Made by a program: the position numbers and the translations under genes. The notes beneath the pieces were generated by a model. It was not told the DNA's origin, did not search any database, and worked only from the letters and a program-made list of their open reading frames with translations. From Onstottus_B arcticum (GTDB lineage Bacteria > Acidobacteriota > Blastocatellia > UBA7656), in NCBI GenBank assembly GCA_038040485.1, contig JBBPIE010000023.1, forward strand, positions 50,781 through 114,780: DNA of 64,000 bases, read 5' to 3'. Positions 8,294 through 16,789 of the stretch are shown here, piece after piece (position 1 is the stretch's first letter; each line of letters opens with the position of its first letter).

Positions 8294-9307
8294 TTAAGGG
8301 TTCACCACGGGAGGAGGCACGGCGCGCACCGGCTCGTTGCTCCCGAACACATCTGCGAGGTACAGGCCCGTGACGAGCCCCGCCGCTAGCGCGCCTCCGA
8401 TAATCGAGTTGTTTCGCGCGTTCCAGAAGCTTCTCGCCTGAACCTGCACCTTGTAGGTGTAAGCGATGTCGGTGCCCACGACCTTCACGATCAGGCTGCC
8501 CGCGCATTTCGCCGTGCCGACGATGAACGGGACTGTCGCGATGCCCCGGTTGTCGGTCTTCTCTGTGAAAGTAGCTCCAGCCGCCACTCCCAACCCAAGC
8601 GTTCCCAGGCACGGATCGCCGAGCGAGAAGAGGACCGCAAGGTCGGGCACCGGCCTGTCGTTTTCGTCGGTGACCTGAATCTGAACCTGGCGGGTGCTGC
8701 GCGCGGCGACGCTTATCGAGCCGCCTTGCCCGGCCGGTGGACGAAGTATGTATCTTGGTTGAGTCGCCTGCGTCGGCGCTTCGACGTGACCGGAAGCGAC
8801 TTTGAGCACCGGATAGCCATCCAGGACGCCAACGGTGAATCGCGCGCCCGGTGAAGCGGCGAAGGCGGACCCGCCGGCTTCTACATAAGCGCCAGCTTCG
8901 GGTCGAAGCTTGAAGCTGACGCCGCCGCGCACAATTGAAACTACTAGTACCTGCATTCCGTCGTCCGCCGGGACGACCCCGAACCTTGCGGACGCGCCCT
9001 TTGCGAGAGACGCCTCGCCCGTTGAATCGAACGAAACACGCACTGTTGCGTCTGCCGGCGCCTGGACTAGTTCACCGCCCCAGATCGGCTGCTCGCCGGC
9101 AGCAATCCTGCCGTCGATCATAGCGGCTCGGGGTCCGGTTACGTTCCCAACGATCGCGCCGATAGGACTGAACCTCGCAGTCACATGCAGATGAATGGGC
9201 CTGTCCTCTCCGGCGGTGTTGTCGAGCGCGGCGGCGGGCCGGGGAATGAAGCTTAGAACCAGAGCTGCGATTAGCAATCGCACGGTCGCCGAAAGCGTCG
9301 TCTTCAT
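8294..9307 (-). CDS. Secreted FecR-domain protein with Ig-like segment
   Basis: This 337-residue protein starts at ATG 9307 behind a strong AGGAGG. A signal peptide occupies residues 1-28. Residues 40-190 fit a FecR-type beta-rich domain (GGELVQAPADATVRVSFDSTGEASLAKGA, followed by SIVRGGVSFKLRPEAGAYVEA and a GARFTVGV strand). Residues 215-300 look like an Ig/big-like repeat (VQIQVTDENDRPVPDLAVLF, then DNRGIATVPFIVG). A hydrophobic glycine/alanine helix (about 308-325) sits near the C-terminus. No TonB or sigma/anti-sigma partner is adjacent, so this is a stand-alone envelope FecR protein. It precedes the caspase-TPR gene in a likely two-gene operon. Confidence 0.8.
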   Translation of the reverse strand: MKTTLSATVRLLIAALVLSFIPRPAAALDNTAGEDRPIHLHVTARFSPIGAIVGNVTGPRAAMIDGRIAAGEQPIWGGELVQAPADATVRVSFDSTGEASLAKGASARFGVVPADDGMQVLVVSIVRGGVSFKLRPEAGAYVEAGGSAFAASPGARFTVGVLDGYPVLKVASGHVEAPTQATQPRYILRPPAGQGGSISVAARSTRQVQIQVTDENDRPVPDLAVLFSLGDPCLGTLGLGVAAGATFTEKTDNRGIATVPFIVGTAKCAGSLIVKVVGTDIAYTYKVQVQARSFWNARNNSIIGGALAAGLVTGLYLADVFGSNEPVRAVPPPVVNP

Positions 9308-9452
9308 TCGTTTTCCTCCTGATTGGTGAGGCTGACTTTTGCGAAACCTGCTCGCCACGATTTACCAATGGCTGGGGAGTATATTACTCTCTTTGAGCGA
9401 TTGAGCAAAAGATTGAGGCTGTTCGCCGGGCAAAACAAAGAGGCTAGACACT

Positions 9453-10148
9453 ATGCCGCAAACGCCGCACGTCGAGCGACACTTCACTTCGAGCGAGGCT
9501 GTTAGGGACATAGTCCTCGGAATGGCCGACGGACTGACAGTACCTTTTGCGTTGGCGGCCGGGCTTACGGGCGTGGCTGCCTCCAGCAACATCATCGTGA
9601 CCGCCGGGCTTGCGGAGATCGCGGCAGGCGCAATAGCCATGGGGCTAGGCGGGTACCTCGCGGCAAGAAGCGAAGCCGAACACTATGCAAGCGAGCGAAA
9701 GAGGGAGGGTCGCGAGGTCCGCGAGATTCCTGACGAGGAGAGGGAAGAAGTCGCGCAGGTGTTTCGAGGCTACGGACTGACAAGCGAACAGATCAGCCCG
9801 GTTGTCGAAGCGCTCAGCAACCGTCCGCAAGACTGGATAGACTTCATGATGCGGTTCGAACTTGGGCTTGAGGAACCTCAACCAAAGCGCGCTCGCAACA
9901 GCGCGTTGACCATCGCGACCGCGTATGTTGCTGGAGGGTTGATCCCGCTTGCGCCGTATATGCTGGTTTCGAGTCCCCGCGAGGCGCTGTGGTTCTCGAT
10001 CGCGTTCACGCTTGTAGCTCTGTTTATCTTTGGCTATGTGAAGGGCAAGTTCACCACCGCGAGGCCGCTTCGCAGCGCGCTTCAGACCGCAATGATCGGA
10101 GCGATCGCCGCCGGCGCTGCGTTCTTGATCGCGACCGCGATCGCTTGA
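9453..10148 (+). CDS. VIT1/CCC1-family iron/manganese transporter
   Basis: This 231-residue membrane protein has the VIT/CCC1 pattern: the first helix carries DIVLGMADGLTVPFALAAGL, followed by AEIAAGAIAMGLGGYLAARSEAEHY with the metal-binding glutamates. A cytoplasmic acidic segment (residues 75-135, EEREEVAQVFRGYGL) comes next, then three more helices. The family moves Fe2+ or Mn2+ out of the cytosol. It starts at ATG 9453, divergent from the FecR gene, and the 145-bp gap between them should hold both promoters. Substrate specificity cannot be read from sequence. Confidence 0.9.
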   Translation: MPQTPHVERHFTSSEAVRDIVLGMADGLTVPFALAAGLTGVAASSNIIVTAGLAEIAAGAIAMGLGGYLAARSEAEHYASERKREGREVREIPDEEREEVAQVFRGYGLTSEQISPVVEALSNRPQDWIDFMMRFELGLEEPQPKRARNSALTIATAYVAGGLIPLAPYMLVSSPREALWFSIAFTLVALFIFGYVKGKFTTARPLRSALQTAMIGAIAAGAAFLIATAIA

Positions 10149-10214
10149 GTCGCCAACCGCGCGAGGGCCGGTGTATCATGACCGCTCGCTTACTCTCAAA
10201 CCCAGGAGGCAATC

Positions 10215-11051
10215 ATGCTTTTCGGCATCACGATGTTTGCGACTGACTACGCGATTCGCCCAGACGATCTGGCTCGCGAGGCGGAAGGTCGAGGCTTCGA
10301 ATCGCTCTGGCTGCCCGAGCACACTCATATCCCGGCAAATCGGCGCAGCCCCTGGCCCGGCGGCGGCGATCTTCCAAAGGAGTACTGGCACAGTCACGAT
10401 CTGTTCGTTGCTTTGGCCGCCGCTGCCGCTGCCACAACGACGCTGCGAATCGCAAGCGGAATCTGCCTTATCGTCGAACGCGATCCGATCACCACTGCCA
10501 AGGAAGTCGCGAGTCTTGATTTTCTTTCAGGCGGGCGGTTTCTGTTTGGGATTGGCGGAGGATGGAACGCCGAAGAGATGGAGAACCACGGCACGCCTTT
10601 TAAGAAAAGATGGCGCGTGCTGCGCGAGCGCGTGCTTGCCATGAAGGAGATTTGGACGAAAGAGGAAGCCGAGTACCACGGCGAGTTCGTCAACTTCGAT
10701 AAGCTCTGGTCTTACCCTAAGCCTGTGCAGAAGCCGCATCCGCCGGTGTTGATGGGCGGTGACGGGCCTACAACTTTTGATCGCGTGGTCGAGTTTTGCG
10801 ATGGCTGGATGCCGATCGGGTATCGAATGACGGGGCTCCCTGAGAAGATCGCCGAGCTTCATCGGCGCGCCGAAGCGGCGGGCCGGGATCCGAAGTCGAT
10901 TTCGATTTCGATCTTCGGCGCCAAGCCCGATCCGGCCGCGCTCGACGATTTGCGAGCAGCAGGCGTCGAGCGGGCGGTGTTCATGGTGCCAAGTGGCGAG
11001 CCCGATTCGGTGCTTCCGCTTCTGGACCGGTACGCGGGATTGATCGGTTAG
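10215..11051 (+). CDS. LLM-class (luciferase-like) F420-dependent oxidoreductase
   Basis: This 278-residue cytoplasmic protein has the TIM-barrel luciferase-like pattern: LAREAEGRGFESLWLPEHTHIP, a KEVASLDFLSGGRFLFGIGGGWN phosphate-binding stretch, and VLMGGDGPTTFDRVVEFCDGWMP. This matches the probable F420-dependent oxidoreductase subgroup whose members reduce F420 or FMN-linked substrates. AGGAGG lies seven bases before ATG 10215. It is monocistronic: it follows the transporter by 66 bp and is followed by a long inverted repeat. Substrate unknown. Confidence 0.9.
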   Translation: MLFGITMFATDYAIRPDDLAREAEGRGFESLWLPEHTHIPANRRSPWPGGGDLPKEYWHSHDLFVALAAAAAATTTLRIASGICLIVERDPITTAKEVASLDFLSGGRFLFGIGGGWNAEEMENHGTPFKKRWRVLRERVLAMKEIWTKEEAEYHGEFVNFDKLWSYPKPVQKPHPPVLMGGDGPTTFDRVVEFCDGWMPIGYRMTGLPEKIAELHRRAEAAGRDPKSISISIFGAKPDPAALDDLRAAGVERAVFMVPSGEPDSVLPLLDRYAGLIG

Positions 11052-11059
11052 GTATTGCC

Positions 11060-11180
11060 GGTCTTCTCTGCGTAAAACCTCTGCGCCTTTGCGTCTCTGC
11101 GGTTAGATGGACTCGCGGTCAGATATTGAAGCGGGTGTGGAACTAACCGCAGAGACGCAGAGGTTTACGCAGAGAAGACC
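11060..11180. repeat. Long imperfect inverted repeat, CTGCGTCTCTGCGGTTAG family
   Basis: The left arm 11060-11106 and the right arm 11143-11180 match as reverse complements, except that the left arm carries about nine extra bases (CTTTGCGTC-like duplication) and one extra A. The 282-bp gap 11052-11333 otherwise shows nothing. Unequal arms suggest slippage inside the repeated CTCTGCG units. Confidence 0.88.
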
Positions 11181-11333
11181 ATCACGCGTCGGGAGAGTCC
11201 TCAACCGACTCTGTGGCCCAGCACGATGATCAATCGAACTGGGCCAATTGGCAGCGGTCCATGCCAGATGCTCGAACATGCCATCGATCCATTTGCGTCA
11301 AGCGGTTTTGAGACTGACGACTTTGACTGTGGT

Positions 11334-12221
11334 TCAGTTACTTTGCAGTTTCCGTAAATTCATTCGCGGTTTGCTCAACTCCACCTTCACCGCCTCCAGC
11401 AGGGCCTTGTCACCAAATCTCTTTCTCCTTGCCGAGATGACGCTCGCCTGCGTCTCCTTTATCATGTTGTAGTAGGAGTTATTGCCACTCTGGTCTTGGT
11501 TGTCATGCGATTTGGCATTTGCCATTAGCTCGAAACGCTTTGTGGCTTCGGCGTCGCCGTCCAACATCTGGGCAATGTCCTCAACCAGATCTCTCCTCGC
11601 GTCGATTTCTGCCTTTAGCAGTCCAAAAAAATCCTTGGTGTCGGGGCCTACAAATGTTCCGTCGACAAATAATACGCCATCAACCGAGACGGTCACCTTC
11701 ACTGCCTCGGATAACTGTCGTGCTTTGTTGTTTCCTCCTCCTCCCATACTGGTTCCAATCCCTGGATTAGCGCCATTCGACGAATCTAACAGCGAGAATG
11801 GCCGGCTTCCGTTCCGCGCTATGTAATCCATGAGGTGTGGTGAATCACCATCGGAGACGACTCCAAGACCGCTCTTGTAGGCCGTGGCGTGCGAAACCTT
11901 TGTTCCGTCGGGGAGTGAGAGTTCCCAGTTAATGTTTAATGCGGCTATCGCTAGCCGAGACCTATTGACAATGAAAACAGAAGAACTCTTCAAGGCCGCA
12001 GGGTTCGGGCTCCCTTTCGTTTGCGCTTGTTCCGACACTAGCGTCTTGAAGCTTGCGTCGGCAGGCCCAACAATTTCTACACCATGCGCCGCAAGGCCAG
12101 TTGTTTCGATCTTTGACAGATTGCCATCGCCCTCTTTTCTGTTGGGAATGCCGCCCAGCACAAACACCGTCACTGCGGCAGCCGACGCGATCCCGACCAA
12201 GTAACCAGCCATTCTGATCAT
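11334..12221 (-). CDS. Exported or membrane-anchored protein, unknown function
   Basis: This 295-residue protein starts at ATG 12221 behind GAGGAGGG. One N-terminal hydrophobic helix (about residues 6-25) suggests a signal anchor. A beta-rich region (80-200) contains SSVFIVNRSRLAIAALNINWEL and VKVTVSVDGVLFVDGTFVGPDTKDFF, and a helical C-terminal part (205-295) is rich in charged residues. I recognise no family. It sits downstream of two small Cys-rich secreted-protein genes on the same strand (107 bp apart), so it may share their regulation. The C-terminal half resembles a helical bundle. Confidence 0.6.
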   Translation of the reverse strand: MIRMAGYLVGIASAAAVTVFVLGGIPNRKEGDGNLSKIETTGLAAHGVEIVGPADASFKTLVSEQAQTKGSPNPAALKSSSVFIVNRSRLAIAALNINWELSLPDGTKVSHATAYKSGLGVVSDGDSPHLMDYIARNGSRPFSLLDSSNGANPGIGTSMGGGGNNKARQLSEAVKVTVSVDGVLFVDGTFVGPDTKDFFGLLKAEIDARRDLVEDIAQMLDGDAEATKRFELMANAKSHDNQDQSGNNSYYNMIKETQASVISARRKRFGDKALLEAVKVELSKPRMNLRKLQSN

Positions 12222-12327
12222 GTCACCCTCCTCGCTTTACCGTCCCATTCTTCTTGAAGCGATCGCGCCTGGTTGCTGTGTCCATTCTTGACTCTTCCGC
12301 GATGGCCCCAGAACTTACACGGTCTGG

Positions 12328-13125
12328 TCAGTGCGGCATTGGCGCTCCATAGCTGAAGTCGTGTACCAGAAAGACATCCCACGCCCATCTTCCGACGTCT
12401 GCGCCTCGTGCGTCGCGGACCTTTGAACGATAGCGAAATGCATTCCCGTTTTGATCAACGCGTTTGGACCTTTGAAAGTCGAGGTCAATTGAGACAACCC
12501 CCAATGACGGGAGTGTGTTCATTTCGCTAGCCTCTGAAGTACCGTTGTGATTCACGTCCTGCCACAGGTGTAATGAGGAAAAGACTGCGTCCTCACTGGT
12601 TATTCTCCCATCTCTGTTACCGCCCTTAGAGCGTTTATCGTATTCAGCAAGTGCGGCAAAGCCGTTAGGATATTGTGAGGCTGGTTGTGGTGTAAAGTTG
12701 CCGAACAGCTCACCGCCGTCATCTATTCTTCCATTACCGTTCCGGTCGAGGGCGAGCCAAGCATCATCGGAGTTCGCGGCAGTCCAGGATAGATGGTCTT
12801 GGGTGCCATCGTGATTGATATCAAAACTCACTCCCGACGCGGCATTCGTCAAATCAAAGCCATTGCCCTGGATATCAATAACGATTGGCGAGCCACCATC
12901 GCCGCAACAACAGCCATCATTATCCCAGACCATGTTGTTTGGACAGCCAGTTACCGGATACGTGTTGAAGTTTGCCGCAAGCCCGCAATAGCTATCTCCT
13001 GACCAATATGACAAGCAGGATAAGTCACCGCTGCTACAGGCTTGACAGGGCCCAAATCCTCCGGTTATCGAGAACGTGCCACCGCTGCAAGGATAGATAT
13101 CATAGTGATCCCAGCAAGGAAGCAT
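12328..13125 (-). CDS. Cys-rich protein with EF-hand/dockerin-like Asp-rich repeats
   Basis: This 265-residue protein starts at ATG 13125, seven bases after GGAGG. The first 75 residues hold many cysteines (CWDHYDIYPC, CQACSSGDLSC, GCCCGDGG). Residues 80-230 contain Asp/Asn-Gly loops typical of EF-hand or thrombospondin-3-like calcium sites: DINHDGTQD, LDRNGNGRIDDGGELFGN, GGNRDGRITSEDAV and DVNHNGTSEASE. The C-terminus (VRDARGADVGRWAWDVFLVHDF) is also conserved in acidobacterial proteins I recall. It has no signal peptide of its own, and its start overlaps the end of the preceding signal-bearing gene by 26 bp in another frame. The two may once have been, or may still be expressed as, one protein. 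Confidence 0.75.
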   Translation of the reverse strand: MLPCWDHYDIYPCSGGTFSITGGFGPCQACSSGDLSCLSYWSGDSYCGLAANFNTYPVTGCPNNMVWDNDGCCCGDGGSPIVIDIQGNGFDLTNAASGVSFDINHDGTQDHLSWTAANSDDAWLALDRNGNGRIDDGGELFGNFTPQPASQYPNGFAALAEYDKRSKGGNRDGRITSEDAVFSSLHLWQDVNHNGTSEASEMNTLPSLGVVSIDLDFQRSKRVDQNGNAFRYRSKVRDARGADVGRWAWDVFLVHDFSYGAPMPH

Positions 13126-13495
13126 GAAAGCCACCTCCGGTTTCGTCCCATGAGGCGACGTACGAGAACGCCGATTGAGGGTGACTGGAACCAGTATAAC
13201 GGCCTATTCTCGCAACAAGATCAAAGCACCCGTGAGTCGTATTAAAGATAAAGATCTCAGCAAATAGCGGCCAAAACTCGCCTCCCGCGCAAGTCTCACT
13301 CGGCACGCAAAACATCAGACCAAAGACTCCTGCATACCCTTGTTTCGGGCCGTCCTGGGCCGTGGTGGCCGAACCGAGTTGGCAAACAGCGAGTGCCGTG
13401 AAGTTGCCCATCAACGGGGTGCTCGTGGCCAAAGTTGCAATCACGAAAGCGAGTAAAGTGTTTCTGGTGCGGGACGCGATCCTATTCTCTAGCAC
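13100..13495 (-). CDS. Small secreted protein upstream of the Cys-rich EF-hand gene
   Basis: This 131-residue protein starts at GTG 13495 behind GGAGGAGGTG. The N-terminus (residues 1-35, NTLLAFVIATLATSTPLMG) is a signal peptide. The mature part carries four cysteines (AVCQLGS, CVPSETCAGG, HGCFDL) and no known domain. The stop lies inside the next gene, which is in a different frame. The last shared stretch encodes glycines (DETGGG) that also form the next gene's ribosome site. A single frameshift would join this signal peptide to the following 265-residue protein. Confidence 0.6.
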   Translation of the reverse strand: MLENRIASRTRNTLLAFVIATLATSTPLMGNFTALAVCQLGSATTAQDGPKQGYAGVFGLMFCVPSETCAGGEFWPLFAEIFIFNTTHGCFDLVARIGRYTGSSHPQSAFSYVASWDETGGGFHASLLGSL

Positions 13496-13769
13496 GAGAA
13501 CACCTCCTCCTCGGAGATTTGAGTGGCGTGATTGTATGACTGATGCCAATCCTCTGTCAACAAAAATAATAGCAATAATCACAATCGTTGCGACCGTATT
13601 CTAGTCGAGTCATAGCCCTCTTCGGCGACGCAGCTAAGAACGCGGTCACGATCAAGCACGCTAAGGAAACTTGACCGAGTGGAATCAGTGCTGTAGTTTC
13701 TGAAGCGTGGGTCGAGGCAGCAGGTGAATCCGATTCCAAGTCGCAAGCGTTGTTTGCAACTCAGATCAG

Positions 13770-14108
13770 ATGGTAACTGCAATGAGCGAGAGCCTTCAAA
13801 TTCGTGAGCCACTCTACAAGCTTCTGGTCAGGTTCGGAAATGGCGAGACGATCAACTACATTCTGGCCGATCCCCTCGACGCGCGGTTGATGACACCCGA
13901 AACCAGGTACGTTGTGGTCACTTCGTTCTTGCGTGAGAACCCGAACGAGTGCACTGATGTCACTGTCATAAATGTGCGCGATCTGACATTCATCAGGACC
14001 GAGCGGGTCACGCTCGACCAACTGACAGGCGAGCGAAGGATGGCCGGCCTTCGCGCTTCCAGCGATGACAAGCTGCCGAAGAGCCTTGCTCAACTGAAAT
14101 TCATCTGA
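13770..14108 (+). CDS. Small conserved cytoplasmic protein, unknown function
   Basis: This 112-residue protein is beta-strand rich: LYKLLVRFGNGETINYILADPLDARL, then TRYVVVTSFLRENPNECTDVTVINVRDLTFIRTERVTLDQL. It has no signal peptide and no cysteine-rich motif. The start could be ATG 13770 or ATG 13782. Neither has a strong ribosome site. The opposite strand has an overlapping open frame (13761-14129), but the plus-strand protein has a more natural composition. It lies 36 bp ahead of the M28 peptidase gene. The 274-bp gap before it (13496-13769) shows no recognised element. Confidence 0.5.
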   Translation: MVTAMSESLQIREPLYKLLVRFGNGETINYILADPLDARLMTPETRYVVVTSFLRENPNECTDVTVINVRDLTFIRTERVTLDQLTGERRMAGLRASSDDKLPKSLAQLKFI

Positions 14109-14144
14109 ACCTGCGCTTCGAGCCATCAAGAAGAGAATCCAGAC

Positions 14145-15134
14145 ATGTTTCGTCGAAACACATCGCGGCGCCGCACATTCTCAGCGCTGCTTCTTACGTT
14201 CCTCGCGATTTCTTCGGGCCTGACCGGACACTCAGCACTGGAACCGGGGTCGATCACCAGCACGCCTAACGCCAACGCGGCTATGGAATTTGACGCTGCG
14301 CGCGCATATCGGCACATGAAGAAGCTTGTCGAGATAGGGCCGCGTCCGCCGGGTTCGGAAGCAATCAGGGCGACTCGCGACTACATCGTAAGCGAGTTGA
14401 GGAGCTATGAACTGAAGGTCATCGAGGACAAGTTCCAGGTCCAGGCCGAGACTACCCGTGGGCCGGTTGCGATGAACAACCTCATTGCGGAGTTGCCGGG
14501 GAAGCGACCGGAGATCGTACTCATATCCGGGCACTACGATACCAAGCCGCAAGCAGGGTTCGTTGGAGCGAATGATGGCGGATCCAGCACGGCCGCCGTC
14601 CTCGAGATGGCGCGTGTGCTCGCAAAGACGAAGCCCGAGTACACGCTCTGGTTTGTGTTCTTCGACGGTGAAGAGGCGTTCGTCGATTGGAGCGCAAACA
14701 ACGGGATGGATAACACCTACGGCAGCCGGCACATGGTGAAGAAGCTCGCCTTCGAAGGCACGCTGCCCCGTGTGAAGGCGATGGTGCTTGTCGATATGAT
14801 CGGCGACAAGAATCTTGATTTGTTGCGTGATGTTGAATCGACGCTGTGGTTAGTGAACGCGATTTGGAGAACAGCGCGGCAGCTCGGCTACGCGAAGCAC
14901 TTCCTCGAAGCCGAGGGCGGCTACTCGGACGATCACATTCCCTTCAAGCAAGCCGGCGTCCCGGTAGTGGACTTGATTGATTTCAACTACGGCCCCTCGA
15001 ATCAATATTGGCACACCAACGAGGACACGCTGGACAAGGTCAGCGGCGAGAGCCTCAAGGTGGTCGGCGACGTCGTAATTGCAGCCCTGCCCGAGATATT
15101 CAAACAACTCGATATGCGAAACGGAAAACAGTGA
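14145..15134 (+). CDS. Secreted M28-family zinc peptidase (aminopeptidase / glutaminyl-cyclase type)
   Basis: This 329-residue protein has an N-terminal signal region (about residues 8-30). The M28 metal ligands are all visible: His in SGHYDTK, Asp in GANDGGSS, the Glu pair in FDGEEAF, Asp in DMIGDKN and His in YWHTNEDT. The order and spacing match glutaminyl-cyclase-like and aminopeptidase members. It should release N-terminal residues, or cyclise N-terminal glutamine, in the periplasm. It stands 51 bp upstream of a dehydrogenase gene on the same strand. Its preference cannot be read from sequence. Confidence 0.9.
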   Translation: MFRRNTSRRRTFSALLLTFLAISSGLTGHSALEPGSITSTPNANAAMEFDAARAYRHMKKLVEIGPRPPGSEAIRATRDYIVSELRSYELKVIEDKFQVQAETTRGPVAMNNLIAELPGKRPEIVLISGHYDTKPQAGFVGANDGGSSTAAVLEMARVLAKTKPEYTLWFVFFDGEEAFVDWSANNGMDNTYGSRHMVKKLAFEGTLPRVKAMVLVDMIGDKNLDLLRDVESTLWLVNAIWRTARQLGYAKHFLEAEGGYSDDHIPFKQAGVPVVDLIDFNYGPSNQYWHTNEDTLDKVSGESLKVVGDVVIAALPEIFKQLDMRNGKQ

Positions 15135-15185
15135 GAGCAAGACGAACTCGCAACCGATGACTCACCCGTTCTTGTGGAGGATTCT

Positions 15186-16238
15186 TTGAAGCGCGTAGCC
15201 GTAATCCCCGGCGACGGTATAGGCCCCGAAGTCATTCGCGAAGCCGTGCTCACAGTCGAACTGGCGCGCGATATCTTCGGCTTCGAGATTTCGCTCGAGC
15301 ATTTTAATTGGGGAGCGGAGAACTACCTGGCTACGGGAATTACGATGCCCGAAGGCGCCCTCGAAACGCTGTCCGCCGAATACGACGCTATACTCACAGG
15401 CGCCTTTGGCGACCCACGAGTCCCCGATAACAAACATGCCAAGGACATTCTCCTCGGTATGAGGTCAGGCCTAGACCTGTACATAAACCTCCGCCCGATC
15501 AAGCTCATCGATGAGCGGCTCTGTCCCTTGAAAGGTCGCCGAGTCGAAGACGTTGATTTCGTCGTGTTTCGCGAGAACACCGAAGGCTTGTACGTTTTCA
15601 TGGGAGGGAACTTCAAGAAGGGAACTACTGAGGAGGTTGCGACTCAGGAAGAGATCAACACCCGGCGAGGCGTCGAGCGAATCATCACCGCGGCTTTTGA
15701 GTACGCTCGCGAGCACGGCCGCAAGCGCGTCACAATGAGCGACAAATCAAACGTGCTGACTTATGGCCACGACCTCTGGCAGCGAACCTTCAAAGCCGTC
15801 GCCGCGCGCTTCCCGGACATCAAAGCGAATCATTTCTACATTGATGTTCTTGCGATGTGGATGGTGCTTGATCCGGGACGTTTTGACGTGATCGTCACCT
15901 GCAATCTTTTCGGCGACATCATTACGGATCTAGGCGCGGGCTTGCAGGGAGGCTTGGGGATGGCGGCGTCCGGCAACATTCACCCCGGCCGCGTGTCTCT
16001 GTTCGAACCGGTGCACGGAAGCGCGCCTACAGTTGCGGGCAAGAATGTTGCGAACCCGATCGCAGCGATTCTGACAAGCGCGATGATGCTTGAATACATC
16101 GGCTTCAAGGAAGCTGCTGAGAAGATCGAGCAGGCGGTTGAAGAATCAGTCCGGGCAGGCGAGACGACTCAAGATATAGGCGGCACACTCTCAACGACCG
16201 GGGCCGGTGAGTCAATCAGGTTACGCTTGAAAAACTGA
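15186..16238 (+). CDS. leuB: Isocitrate/isopropylmalate dehydrogenase family enzyme (LeuB-like)
   Basis: This 350-residue NAD-dependent beta-decarboxylating dehydrogenase is probably 3-isopropylmalate dehydrogenase of leucine synthesis. I placed the start at TTG 15186, five bases after GGAGG, giving the classic VAVIPGDGIGPEV opening. Other signatures are RSGLDLYINLRP, FRENTEGLYVFMGG, the MSDKSNVL segment, IDVLAMWMV, CNLFGDIITDLGAGLQGGLGMAASGNI and EPVHGSAP. Some family members act on isocitrate, tartrate or homoisocitrate. No other leu genes are adjacent, so the substrate assignment is inference. Confidence 0.85.
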   Translation: MKRVAVIPGDGIGPEVIREAVLTVELARDIFGFEISLEHFNWGAENYLATGITMPEGALETLSAEYDAILTGAFGDPRVPDNKHAKDILLGMRSGLDLYINLRPIKLIDERLCPLKGRRVEDVDFVVFRENTEGLYVFMGGNFKKGTTEEVATQEEINTRRGVERIITAAFEYAREHGRKRVTMSDKSNVLTYGHDLWQRTFKAVAARFPDIKANHFYIDVLAMWMVLDPGRFDVIVTCNLFGDIITDLGAGLQGGLGMAASGNIHPGRVSLFEPVHGSAPTVAGKNVANPIAAILTSAMMLEYIGFKEAAEKIEQAVEESVRAGETTQDIGGTLSTTGAGESIRLRLKN

Positions 16239-16303
16239 TCGCGGAGGGCAACAAGCCCCGCGTCCGGACTGGGAGGTGGCCAGGGTTGCCCATTGAAGAA
16301 TGC

Positions 16304-16333
16304 GGTTTTGAAGAGCACGGTTTTGAAGAGCAC
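16304..16333. repeat. Two tandem 15-bp units GGTTTTGAAGAGCAC
   Basis: GGTTTTGAAGAGCAC occurs at 16304-16318 and again at 16319-16333, exactly repeated, in the 139-bp gap between leuB and the minus-strand aspartic-protease-like gene. A third, partial copy (TTGAAGAATG) precedes it. It could be a minor slippage repeat or a binding site. Nothing else is seen in the gap. Confidence 0.75.
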
Positions 16334-16377
16334 GGTAGTCGCCAATGCCCGTACGGTGGCAGGTTCGGGCGTTGTCA

Positions 16378-16755
16378 TCAGAACTCAACAAACTCGGTAG
16401 GGTAGTGAGTCATATCTATTTTTTCTTGTTCGGGAATCAAGCGTATGCCCCACTGCTGCATTGCCAAGGCTCCGAACAGTATCTCGATTGATCTTCCGTC
16501 ATCGTCATTGCCGATTTGGTCAATCACGACCGCATGAGTAGAAATGGGGAACCCCTCCACCTCCGCCTCCAGCAAGGCTGCTCTGTTGGTTTCTCGAACT
16601 GAGCCGCCAAGCGCCGTGCGGATTGGGTGAGACATCTCGGTGGTGGTCAGAAGGGCGGCAACGGCAGGGACAATGTAGGTATTCCGGGCGCCGGAATCAA
16701 ACAGCGTCCAGCTTTCCCGTCCTTGAACATTAATCATCTGGCGTATTCGGCCCAT
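16378..16755 (-). CDS. Retropepsin-like (clan AA) aspartic protease family protein
   Basis: This 125-residue protein starts at ATG 16755, seven bases after GGAG. The motif LFDSGARNTYIV near residue 19 fits the DSG/DTG catalytic loop of retropepsin-like proteins, and ILFGALAMQQWGIRLIP fits the second hydrophobic strand pattern. It has no signal peptide. The small size suggests a homodimer, as in retroviral proteases. Many bacterial relatives have unproven protease activity. It lies 34 bp downstream of the LON-domain gene on the same strand, which suggests one transcript. Confidence 0.7.
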   Translation of the reverse strand: MGRIRQMINVQGRESWTLFDSGARNTYIVPAVAALLTTTEMSHPIRTALGGSVRETNRAALLEAEVEGFPISTHAVVIDQIGNDDDGRSIEILFGALAMQQWGIRLIPEQEKIDMTHYPTEFVEF

Positions 16756-16789
16756 AGGGTATCTCCGATCTGTCTTAATATCTAGGTCG

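Noticed and set aside
13761..14129. Minus-strand ORF opposite the 112-residue gene
   Set aside because: The plus-strand protein has a better composition and fits the gene direction, so I treat the minus frame as a shadow.
16169..16378. Minus ORF encoding a repeated TVLFK peptide
   Set aside because: It only reflects the tandem 15-bp repeat and overlaps the leuB end.
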